Below, in pieces: positions 1 to 6,403 of a DNA stretch of 8,081 nt. This DNA is from Pseudomonadota bacterium. GTDB lineage: Bacteria > Pseudomonadota > Gammaproteobacteria > Burkholderiales > Burkholderiaceae_B. The stretch is taken from contig JAEWFK010000080.1 in NCBI GenBank assembly GCA_023388835.1, forward strand, positions 1 to 8,081, read 5' to 3'. Within the stretch, counting starts at the first letter, position 1. Each line of letters begins with the position of its first letter. The translations under genes and the position numbers were made by a program. The notes under the pieces were generated by a model. That model had not been told where the DNA came from, made no database searches, and saw only the letters and a program-made list of their open reading frames with translations.

Positions 1-236
1 CCGGACATGGTTTGCGGGTCCAGGCTGTTTACGAACCTCAAGGCAGCGATCATGCCGTTGATTTCATCGCCGTGCACTTGACCATTCAACCAGAGCGTCT
101 TGCCGGGGCGCGCGCCCCGCACAGCCACGTAAGGCAAGCCCACCAGCGCGCCCGACGACATGCTGCCCACTTCGATCGTGCCATGGTGGCGAGCGCCGCC
201 GCCCGTGTTGTTCAGAAAGTCTTTGATCACACCCAC
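1..236 (-). CDS. Zinc-dependent deacylase, aspartoacylase/succinylglutamate desuccinylase family (N-terminal part, runs off the left edge)
   Basis: This is the first 78 codons of a minus-strand gene that continues beyond base 1. The visible protein carries N-G-Q-V-H-G-D-E-I-N-G at about residues 51-61. This is the zinc-site motif of the AspA/AstE branch of the M14 carboxypeptidase-like family, in which the His and Glu of H-x-x-E (here His55 and Glu58) bind zinc. The family hydrolyses N-acyl amino acids such as N-acetylaspartate, N-succinylglutamate or N-acetyl-diaminobutyrate in the cytoplasm. The specificity-determining and catalytic C-terminal parts lie outside the window, so the substrate is unknown. 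I chose the GTG at 236-234 because GAGGAG (248-243) sits 6 bases upstream; a second GTG at 230 is possible. It lies 71 bases after the molybdoenzyme gene on the same strand and is probably the next gene of the operon. Family assignment is good; function within the pathway is inferred. Confidence 0.8.
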   Translation of the reverse strand, partial: MGVIKDFLNNTGGGARHHGTIEVGSMSSGALVGLPYVAVRGARPGKTLWLNGQVHGDEINGMIAALRFVNSLDPQTMS

Positions 237-242
237 TTGTGT

Positions 243-248
243 CTCCTC
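243..248 (-). promoter_or_regulatory. Ribosome binding site of the deacylase gene
   Basis: GAGGAG on the minus strand, 6 bases before the GTG at 236. It is the strongest Shine-Dalgarno sequence in the cluster and decides the non-ATG start of the deacylase, since no ATG is available nearby in frame. Confidence 0.75.
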
Positions 249-307
249 AAATCAATGTTCATGCATATATGTCGCGTTACGCGGTCGTAATGTCTTGACC
301 CGGCCCG

Positions 308-2560
308 TCAGGCAGGCGCCACGTCCACCAGGCAGCTCATGGCATTGGGGCCCTGGGTCAACGACGAGGTACCGATGTCGCGGGTCAACACATTGGCCGT
401 GCCCGCTTGCTCGACACCGCTGTCGTCGTCGGGCCGGAACCAGGCCCCGGTGGCCATGACGACCACCCCGGGAGTGATGTCCCCATCCAATCGCAAACCC
501 GCAAAGCACGCTCCGCGGTCATTAAATACACGCACCCTTGAACCGGCCGTCAGCTGGCGTGCGGCCGCATCGGCAGGGTGCATGGTAAGCGCTTCGCAGC
601 CGGCAATTTTGTTCGAAACCGCGAGCGGGGCGCCGTCCATTTGGCTGTGCAGCCGATCCGCCGGCTGAATCGATATCAAATGCAAGGGATGACGCTGGGA
701 CTGATTGGCCCCCAACCACTCATCCGGGGGTATCCAGCGAGGATGAGGCCCGCAATCCGACAATCCGTACGAGGCCATAGTGCTGCTGTACAGTTCGATC
801 TTGCCGCTGGGTGTCCGCAGCGGATTGGCATCCGGATCCTCGCAAAACTCCTCGAACAGGACGAAATCCCGCTCGGGTGCGGGCAGCGCCACATGCCCAC
901 GCTGCCAGAATTCCTCGAATTCCGGTAGCGCGACGCCAACCGACCCATGCTGCCGTACCACGGTATCGTAGATGTGCCGGATCCAACCCATCTCGTCCAG
1001 ACCACCGGTGTATACGTCGCGATAACCCAGCCGATCGGCCAAATCGGCAAACACATCCCAATCATTGCGCGCCTGTCCGACGGGATCGATGCACTGGTGC
1101 ATGGCAAGCACGTATCGATCACGCGAAGACCCGCCGATATCGTTTCGCTCCAGCGAACTGGTGATTGGCAAGACGATATCGGCATGCTTCGCCGCCGGCG
1201 TCCACCAGATGTCCTGCACCACGATGGTCTCGGGTTTGCTGCGCCAGGCATGGAGCAGCCGGTTGAGTTCCTGGTGGTGATGAAACGGGTTGCCACCGGC
1301 CCAGTGGATCATGCGTACATCGGGGTATTGGGCAGTCTGTCCCAGGAAGGAGTAGTCGCCTCCCGGATTCAGCAACATATCGGTGATGCGCGCAACCGGT
1401 ATGGACATTCCGGCGGGATTGGCAGGGACTTCCATCGAGGGGCCAGGCGTGGCGATACGCGGATTGCCCACCCCGTTCATCGAGCCGTGGCCAAATCCAA
1501 AACCACCGCCCGGCTTGCCGATCTGACCCAGCATGGCCGCGAGGGCAATCAGCATCCAGTAGGGCTGCTCGCCATGTTGCGCCCGCTGCACCGCAAACGA
1601 GCAAGTGAGATAGCTGCGGGTGCCGCGCAGCGCCTGCGCCAGTTCGGAAATCTTTGCGGCGGGGATACCGGTAATCGACTCGGCCCATGACGGCGTCTTC
1701 GGCGTGCCGTCGCTGTGACCCAATACGTAATCGCGCAATCGGTCGTAGCCGACCGTGCACCGCGCCAAAAACGCATGGTCCACCGCCTTCATGCCTTCGA
1801 GCTCGTGCGCGATCGCGAGCATCAGCGCTACATCAGTATTGGGCCGGATGGGAATCCATTCGGCATTCAAGTATTCGGGGCAGTCGGAGCGGGTCGGACT
1901 GATGTTGATGACCCGCGCGCCGCTTGTCGCCAATTTGCGCAGCCATTCAGGCTGCGTATGTTCCGCAGCGCCGCCCGAAGAAACCTGGCCATTCTTCGTG
2001 GCCAGGCCGCCAAAGGCGACAAAGACATCGGTATGCTTGATGATGCTGGGCCAGTGTGTGACCCGGCCCGTCAACGGGTTATAAGTGCCGATCACATAGG
2101 GCAGCAGGAACTGCGCGGTGCCCCAGCTATAGTTGCCAAGCTGATCGACGCCACCGCCCCCTGCGAAATAGAAGCGACGTATCAGTGAACGAGCATGGTG
2201 CAGCCGGCCGGCAGACGACCAGCCATACGAGCCGCAAAACAGGCCTGACGGCCCATGCTCGTTGCGAACGCGTTGGATTTCGCCGGCAATGAGATCCAAA
2301 GCTACCGACCAGCTGACTTCGACGAAGTCGTCACGGCCCCGCAAAGAGCCGTCGCTACGCTCGCGGTCGGCAAGCCAGGAACGCCGCACCGCCGGTTTCG
2401 CGATCCGTCGGTCGGAATAGACCATGGACGGAATACCATCAATGATCGGAGACGGGTTCGGGTCTCGCGTGAAGGGCTCGCAGGCTATGACCCTGCCGTC
2501 TTCCACAACCGCGGTAAAAGCGCCCCAATGTGCCAGTTGCGGATAACGTTGTTGTGCCAT
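308..2560 (-). CDS. Cytoplasmic molybdopterin S-/N-oxide reductase of the DMSO reductase family (biotin/methionine sulfoxide reductase-like)
   Basis: A 750-residue bis-MGD molybdoenzyme of the DmsA/TorA/BisC type. The N-terminus (A-H-W-G-A-F, residues 10-15) follows the BisC/DorA pattern and has no CxxCxxxC iron-sulfur motif. Y-G-W is at 112-114 and G-N-Y-S at 142-145. The 33-residue spacing from Tyr112 to Ser145 equals that between active-site Tyr114 and molybdenum ligand Ser147 of Rhodobacter DMSO reductase, so Ser145 is the likely Mo ligand. Cofactor-contact stretches G-G-N-P-F-H-H-H and K-H-A-D-I-V-L-P lie in the middle, T-P-S-G-K-I-E near the C-terminal third, and a molybdopterin dinucleotide-binding domain occupies roughly residues 620-745. 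There is no twin-arginine signal peptide, so it should act in the cytoplasm like E. coli BisC, which reduces biotin sulfoxide and methionine-S-sulfoxide. It starts 8 bases after the binding-protein stop with a weak ribosome site, suggesting coupled translation. Exact substrate unknown; a sulfoxide is the best guess from the context. Confidence 0.88.
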   Translation of the reverse strand: MAQQRYPQLAHWGAFTAVVEDGRVIACEPFTRDPNPSPIIDGIPSMVYSDRRIAKPAVRRSWLADRERSDGSLRGRDDFVEVSWSVALDLIAGEIQRVRNEHGPSGLFCGSYGWSSAGRLHHARSLIRRFYFAGGGGVDQLGNYSWGTAQFLLPYVIGTYNPLTGRVTHWPSIIKHTDVFVAFGGLATKNGQVSSGGAAEHTQPEWLRKLATSGARVINISPTRSDCPEYLNAEWIPIRPNTDVALMLAIAHELEGMKAVDHAFLARCTVGYDRLRDYVLGHSDGTPKTPSWAESITGIPAAKISELAQALRGTRSYLTCSFAVQRAQHGEQPYWMLIALAAMLGQIGKPGGGFGFGHGSMNGVGNPRIATPGPSMEVPANPAGMSIPVARITDMLLNPGGDYSFLGQTAQYPDVRMIHWAGGNPFHHHQELNRLLHAWRSKPETIVVQDIWWTPAAKHADIVLPITSSLERNDIGGSSRDRYVLAMHQCIDPVGQARNDWDVFADLADRLGYRDVYTGGLDEMGWIRHIYDTVVRQHGSVGVALPEFEEFWQRGHVALPAPERDFVLFEEFCEDPDANPLRTPSGKIELYSSTMASYGLSDCGPHPRWIPPDEWLGANQSQRHPLHLISIQPADRLHSQMDGAPLAVSNKIAGCEALTMHPADAAARQLTAGSRVRVFNDRGACFAGLRLDGDITPGVVVMATGAWFRPDDDSGVEQAGTANVLTRDIGTSSLTQGPNAMSCLVDVAPA

Positions 2561-2568
2561 GCTTCAGC

Positions 2569-3531
2569 TCATTCGATGGCAATACCGGCCTTTTCGACCA
2601 ATGTGCCCCACTTCTTTCGTTCGTTTGCCATAAGTTGGGCAAACTCCTCAGGTGTACTCGAAGTCGCCGTCATGCCGCCCTGCAATGCAAGCGTCTTGAT
2701 CACTTCCGGGTCCTTCATCACCGTTACCAGGGCTTTGTTGAGCTTTTCCACGATGTCGGCCGGCATGCCTTCGGGGCCCAACACCCCATACCAATTCACG
2801 ACCTCGAAGCCCTTCACGCCGCTGCCGTCCACGGTGGGAACGTCGGGGAACTCGCCGGAAGGTTCAGTGCTGGTCACCGCGACCGGGCGCAACTTGCCAC
2901 CTTTGATCAGGGACTTCACCGAGGGATCGGAAAACGTGACGTCCACCGTGCCCCCAGCCACGTCAACCAGCGCAGGCGAGGTACCACGGTAGGGAATGTG
3001 CTGCATCTTCACATCGGCCAGCATGTTGAACTGTTCGCCAGCCATCTGTCCGATCGTGCCGTTGCCTCCTGATGCGTAGGTCATCTTGCCGGTCTTGGCA
3101 TACGCGATGACGTCCTCCACCGTCTTGAGTTTCGACTGCGCGGAGGTCACAAGCACGTTGGGCATGGTGACCAACACGCTGATCGCGGTGAACTTCGCGG
3201 GGTCGTAATTGACCTTCTGCATGTTGGGCAGAATGGTCAGTGAGCCCGGCGTTGCCAAGTATAGGTGATAGCCATTAGCCGGCTTACGAGAGGTCTCTTG
3301 CGTGGCGATGATGCCGCTTGCTCCGGGCTTGTTCTCTACCACTATAGTCGCGCCAAGCTGCTTCTCGAGCTTGGGTGCAATCGTGCGGGCCAAGACGTCG
3401 GCGCCGCCTCCTGGCGGGAAACCGACGATGAGACTGATAGGTTGCGACGGATAGCTATCGGCCGCCATGGAATTTGCGATGGGCAGTGCGGCGACTGCGG
3501 CGCTGATCACCAGAGTGGTGTACCACTTCAT
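2569..3531 (-). CDS. Bug/TctC-family tripartite tricarboxylate transporter substrate-binding protein
   Basis: A 320-residue periplasmic solute receptor. Residues 1-24 form a Sec signal peptide: Lys2, a hydrophobic core T-L-V-I-S-A-A-V-A-A-L, and a cleavage region around S-M-A-A before Asp25. The mature protein opens with Y-P-S-Q-P-I (27-32), then the family signatures G-F-P-P-G-G-G-A-D (37-45) and V-V-E-N-K-P-G-A-S-G (64-73). Later come I-P-Y-R-G-T-S-P-A and a G-G-T-V-D-V loop that in relatives contacts the ligand carboxylate. Bug proteins usually bind small carboxylates or amino acids. The frame is open 18 codons further upstream, but that start would lie inside a hairpin and hide the signal peptide; the ATG at 3531-3529 has GGGAGA 8 bases before it. 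No TctA/TctB membrane genes are in the window, so this is an orphan receptor, common in Burkholderiales. The ligand is unknown; a carboxylated sulfur compound would fit the operon. Confidence 0.9.
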   Translation of the reverse strand: MKWYTTLVISAAVAALPIANSMAADSYPSQPISLIVGFPPGGGADVLARTIAPKLEKQLGATIVVENKPGASGIIATQETSRKPANGYHLYLATPGSLTILPNMQKVNYDPAKFTAISVLVTMPNVLVTSAQSKLKTVEDVIAYAKTGKMTYASGGNGTIGQMAGEQFNMLADVKMQHIPYRGTSPALVDVAGGTVDVTFSDPSVKSLIKGGKLRPVAVTSTEPSGEFPDVPTVDGSGVKGFEVVNWYGVLGPEGMPADIVEKLNKALVTVMKDPEVIKTLALQGGMTATSSTPEEFAQLMANERKKWGTLVEKAGIAIE

Positions 3532-3539
3532 GTTGTATG

Positions 3540-3545
3540 TCTCCC
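3540..3545 (-). promoter_or_regulatory. Ribosome binding site of the Bug receptor gene
   Basis: GGGAGA on the minus strand, 8 bases before the ATG at 3531. It supports the shorter reading of the receptor, in which the protein begins directly with its signal peptide, over the longer frame starting at 3585. Confidence 0.65.
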
Positions 3546-3574
3546 GATTGGAAAGCACCGGCACCATCAGGCCT

Positions 3575-3600
3575 GAGCGAAGCATTCGGATGCTTCGCTC
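3575..3600 (-). other. Perfect 11-bp hairpin between the C-S lyase and receptor genes
   Basis: Arms GAGCGAAGCAT (3575-3585) and ATGCTTCGCTC (3590-3600) are exact reverse complements around a 4-base loop. The hairpin lies in the 96-base gap between the lyase stop (3628) and the receptor start (3531), about 30 bases before the receptor ribosome site. No T-run follows on either strand, so it is not a canonical intrinsic terminator. It may act as an mRNA-processing or stability element, protecting or separating the receptor/molybdoenzyme part of the transcript, as hairpins next to binding-protein genes often do. The role is inferred; the structure is seen directly. A smaller GCCC/GGGC stem (3601-3612) adjoins it. 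Confidence 0.7.
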
Positions 3601-3627
3601 GCCCAGCAGGGCCGGCTGGTAGTTAAA

Positions 3628-4800
3628 TCAAAGGTCTGTAAATGACTGCTCAAGATCGCTGATGAGGTCGTCCGGATTCTCCAGGCCGATATGCAGGCGT
3701 ATTACCGGTTGGCTCTGTGACCAGTCGGTAACTGTCCGGGCTGTGTTCATGTCCGCAACGGAAGCCAGGCTTTCGTAGCCGCCCCATGAAGCACCTAATC
3801 CAAACAAGGTCAGTCCGTCCAAAGCCTGTTCCGCCTGGGCCGGCGTCGCGTTGCAAAGCGAGAATGACAACAGGCCGTTGGTGCCTGCGCAGTCACGTTG
3901 CCACAATGCATGCCCGGGATCTTCCGGCAAGGCGGGGCAATAAACGCGTTCGACGAATGCCTGCTTCTGCAGCCAGGTGGCGACGTGCAGTGCATGTTCT
4001 TCATGCAAACGCAATCGAGCCTCGAGCGTACGTGTGCCTCGCAACACCAGCCACGCGTCGTCAGGGCTGACCGTCATGCCGAAGGCGTCAGACATCGTGG
4101 CCAGCCGCGACCAATGTTCTTGCGTGGTGCAGACCGAACCCATCATGACGTCGGAATGTCCACTGAGGTACTTCGTCGCGGCCATCACCGATATGTCGGC
4201 GCCCAAAGCAAGCGGCTGATACAGTAGCCCGGAGCCCCAGGTGTTGTCCGCCGCAAGCAAGAGGCCGCGTGACTTGGCGAAGCGAGCGATGGCCGGCATG
4301 TCGGCCATCTCATAAACCAGCGAGCCGGGGGCTTCCATGTAGATCATGCGGGTTTCGGGCAACACGGCGTGTTCGATGTCGACTCCGTCCGCTCGAAAAT
4401 AGCTGACTCTGATGCCGTAAGGCTCCAGAAACTGGCGCGCCACATTGCGCACGGGCAAGTAGCAGGAATCGCTTACCAGTACATGGTCACCCGGCCGCAG
4501 GTAGGCGAGCAGCATCATGGCGATGGCCGCCAATCCCGTTGGGAAAAGACGTGTTCGATAGCCGCCTTCCAGTTCCGTGACCATATCCTCCAGCGCAAAC
4601 GCAGTGGGCGTACCGCGAGCGCCATAGGTGAACAACCTCTCGCTACCGCGACGCGCCCGCACATCGTTCCACTGCGCCATGTTCTCGAAAGTCACGGTGC
4701 TGGCGCGCACGATCGGCGCATTCACGGCCTCGCCGCCGTCGTACTGCGGGTGCCGGCCTGCACGTACCAGCTGGGTTGAATGCCGTTTGTCGATCTTCAT
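3628..4800 (-). CDS. metC: PLP-dependent cystathionine beta-lyase-like C-S lyase (Cys/Met metabolism family)
   Basis: A 390-residue fold-type I PLP enzyme, the usual length for cystathionine beta-lyase (CBL). A-A-T-K-Y-L-S-G-H-S-D (207-217) contains the Schiff-base lysine Lys210, and D-N-T-W (185-188) contains Asp185, which pairs with the pyridine nitrogen; both fall at the E. coli CBL numbers. Ser338-Trp339 and Arg368 match E. coli Ser339-Trp340 and the carboxylate-binding Arg372. Tyr114 in D-S-C-Y probably stacks on PLP. The reaction would be beta-elimination from a cysteine S-conjugate or cystathionine, giving a thiol (or persulfide from cystine), pyruvate and ammonia. One departure: the Y-x-R motif that binds the PLP phosphate of the partner subunit reads Tyr59-Gly60-Ala61, with Arg one place later. 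The start overlaps the rhodanese stop as ATGA, so translation is coupled. The metC symbol reflects family resemblance only; lying between sulfur-oxidising genes and an uptake receptor, it is more likely catabolic than part of methionine synthesis. Confidence 0.88.
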   Translation of the reverse strand: MKIDKRHSTQLVRAGRHPQYDGGEAVNAPIVRASTVTFENMAQWNDVRARRGSERLFTYGARGTPTAFALEDMVTELEGGYRTRLFPTGLAAIAMMLLAYLRPGDHVLVSDSCYLPVRNVARQFLEPYGIRVSYFRADGVDIEHAVLPETRMIYMEAPGSLVYEMADMPAIARFAKSRGLLLAADNTWGSGLLYQPLALGADISVMAATKYLSGHSDVMMGSVCTTQEHWSRLATMSDAFGMTVSPDDAWLVLRGTRTLEARLRLHEEHALHVATWLQKQAFVERVYCPALPEDPGHALWQRDCAGTNGLLSFSLCNATPAQAEQALDGLTLFGLGASWGGYESLASVADMNTARTVTDWSQSQPVIRLHIGLENPDDLISDLEQSFTDL

Positions 4801-6398
4801 GAGGACTGCCCCGGATGTCGCACCGCTATCGGTTTGAAAGTCTCGCGCTCGCGCGGCTCGAGCTGTTCAAGCAGGCCGGTTTCCCAAGCCAGATACTGGC
4901 GCGCTGCCTCGCGATTGCCATCATGGCGGTCATGCACGAAAAACAAATAGTCGATGCGCTCGGAGTCGGGCGGCGTATCGGGGGTGGCCATGATCGGGAA
5001 CCCGGCGGTGTCCCAGGCTTCGATTCCTCCTTCAAGAAGGAAGCAGGGCTTCGCCGATAGCTCGGCGGCCGCCGACGCTGCGATCACCGGGTCATCCGCC
5101 ACGAATATGAAAGGCGGCTTGCGGCCTTGAAGCTGGGCGGCAATGCGAGGCCGGATGGCCCACACAGCTCCCGGAATGTGGCCGGCCCGGTACGACGCAC
5201 TGGCACGCACGTCGACTACCGTACACCCCCCCTTTTCCAAAGCATCGTATACCGCCCGGGCAGTCATGTGGGGCAGCGACGGAAGTTCAAGGCTTCGTCG
5301 TGCTGGCCACTGAAGCTTCAATGCTTCAGTGAGGGGCTCGTTCAGCACATGGGCGTCGTGTCCCATCTGGCTCAGCCAACTGGCCACCACCGGCGCGCGC
5401 ACCCCGTCGTCATCGAACACCACGATACGGGCACGCCGTACGCCGACATACTGATCGGTGGCCTGAATCAATTGGCCGCCCGGCGTGTGCTGTGCGCCAG
5501 GAAGCGTGCCCTGTGCGAATTCCTCTTCCGTGCGAACGTCGCACAGAAAAACGGAACGGTCACCTTCGGCTTGCCAGCGCGCGACAGTCCCGCCTTCCAC
5601 AAAAGGTACATCCAGATGACCGGCAAGTTGCTGCGATCGGGCCTTGGCCAGTTCCGTGCCAGTGACATCACGGTATTTGCGGTCGCTGCCGTGTTCGAGG
5701 CTGAGGCCTTCGAGAAACCATCCCTGGGTGCCGTTCTCAAGAGCGAAGACCGGATTTCGGATACCGAGATTCAACAACGTCTGAGCGCCGATGATGCTGC
5801 GAGTGCGGCCCGCGCAATTGATCACGATAGGTGTGTCATCATCTTGCACCAGATCATGAATGCGGTAGGCCAATTCGCCATTGGGGCAGCATACCGCCCC
5901 GGGAATGTTCATCTTGCGGTATTCGTTGTATGGACGCCCATCCAGCACAACGAGCTTCTGGCCTTCCGCCATCATGCGAGAAAGGTCGCGCGCGGAGATG
6001 CTGGGAGTATGGCAGGCGTGCTCGACGAGTTCGCCAAAAGTCTTGGACGGCACATTGACGCCGGCAAACAAGACATAGCCTGCGTTTTTCCAGCCCTTGG
6101 CTCCGCCTTTTGCAATATGCACGTTGTCATATCCGAGCACGGCCAATCGCTGCGCGGCCTTGCGGGCAATGGATTCGTCATCATCGAACAGCACCACACG
6201 AGTCGATAGACGCGGCACCAAGCGCGCGATGTCCATCTCCAGGCGGGAATAAGGCAATGGCGTGGAGAACAGCGGGTGCCCTTCGCCATACAGGCCATGC
6301 TCGCGCACATCCAAAAAGGCCAGCTCGTTCCCGTCGTACAACCATTCCTGGATCTGGTGTGGCTTGATGGCAGCAGCGGTCATTTCAAAAGCATTCAT
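4797..6398 (-). CDS. Four-domain rhodanese-related sulfurtransferase with a single catalytic cysteine
   Basis: A 533-residue protein made of four rhodanese-like domains, at roughly 12-115, 132-236, 265-355 and 378-473. Each begins with the domain signature (L-D-V-R at 29, L-D-G-R at 152, C-D-V-R at 286, V-D-V-R at 395). Only domain 2 has an active loop, Cys195-A-G-R-T-R, the six-residue loop of thiosulfate/3-mercaptopyruvate sulfurtransferase-type domains. At the same place domain 1 reads F-D-D-D-E, domain 3 F-D-D-D-G and domain 4 V-A-D-D-P, so these three should be catalytically inert and perhaps serve in assembly or partner binding. No signal peptide or membrane segment is evident, so it is probably cytoplasmic. 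It would move sulfane sulfur, for example from a persulfide or thiosulfate via a Cys195 persulfide. It begins 5 bases after the dioxygenase stop with only a weak ribosome site, and overlaps the lyase start. The tight grouping implies that it handles sulfur made or used by those enzymes. Confidence 0.9.
   Translation of the reverse strand: MNAFEMTAAAIKPHQIQEWLYDGNELAFLDVREHGLYGEGHPLFSTPLPYSRLEMDIARLVPRLSTRVVLFDDDESIARKAAQRLAVLGYDNVHIAKGGAKGWKNAGYVLFAGVNVPSKTFGELVEHACHTPSISARDLSRMMAEGQKLVVLDGRPYNEYRKMNIPGAVCCPNGELAYRIHDLVQDDDTPIVINCAGRTRSIIGAQTLLNLGIRNPVFALENGTQGWFLEGLSLEHGSDRKYRDVTGTELAKARSQQLAGHLDVPFVEGGTVARWQAEGDRSVFLCDVRTEEEFAQGTLPGAQHTPGGQLIQATDQYVGVRRARIVVFDDDGVRAPVVASWLSQMGHDAHVLNEPLTEALKLQWPARRSLELPSLPHMTARAVYDALEKGGCTVVDVRASASYRAGHIPGAVWAIRPRIAAQLQGRKPPFIFVADDPVIAASAAAELSAKPCFLLEGGIEAWDTAGFPIMATPDTPPDSERIDYLFFVHDRHDGNREAARQYLAWETGLLEQLEPRERETFKPIAVRHPGQSS
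5308..5331. repeat. 9-bp inverted repeat inside the rhodanese gene
   Basis: CACTGAAGC (5308-5316) and GCTTCAGTG (5323-5331) are perfect reverse complements around a 6-base spacer. The repeat lies in codons for the linker between rhodanese domains 3 and 4. It could form an mRNA hairpin, but may be chance; no T-run follows. Confidence 0.5.
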
Positions 6399-6403
6399 CT
6401 CAG

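Noticed and set aside
947..1690. Plus-strand open frame (247 codons) opposite the molybdoenzyme gene
   Set aside because: Low-complexity, Arg/His/Gly-rich translation without motifs; the opposite frame has continuous molybdopterin-enzyme signatures.
308..2560. Periplasmic respiratory TMAO/DMSO reductase
   Set aside because: The N-terminus lacks a twin-arginine signal and there is no neighbouring cytochrome or membrane-anchor gene.
2255..2992. Plus-strand open frame spanning the receptor and molybdoenzyme genes in antisense
   Set aside because: It crosses two well-supported minus-strand genes and their junction, has no ribosome site I can defend and no family likeness.
3532..3585. N-terminal extension of the Bug receptor by 18 residues
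   Set aside because: The upstream start lies inside the 11-bp hairpin, has no ribosome site and would bury the signal peptide; the ATG at 3531 has GGGAGA at proper distance.
3575..3600. Intrinsic terminator between the lyase and receptor genes
   Set aside because: The stem is strong, but no T-run follows on either strand, so a rho-independent terminator is not supported.
5127..6209. Long + strand open frame (360 codons) opposite the rhodanese gene
   Set aside because: It mirrors the minus-strand gene in GC-rich DNA. Its translation shows no recognisable domain, while the minus strand has four clear rhodanese domains.
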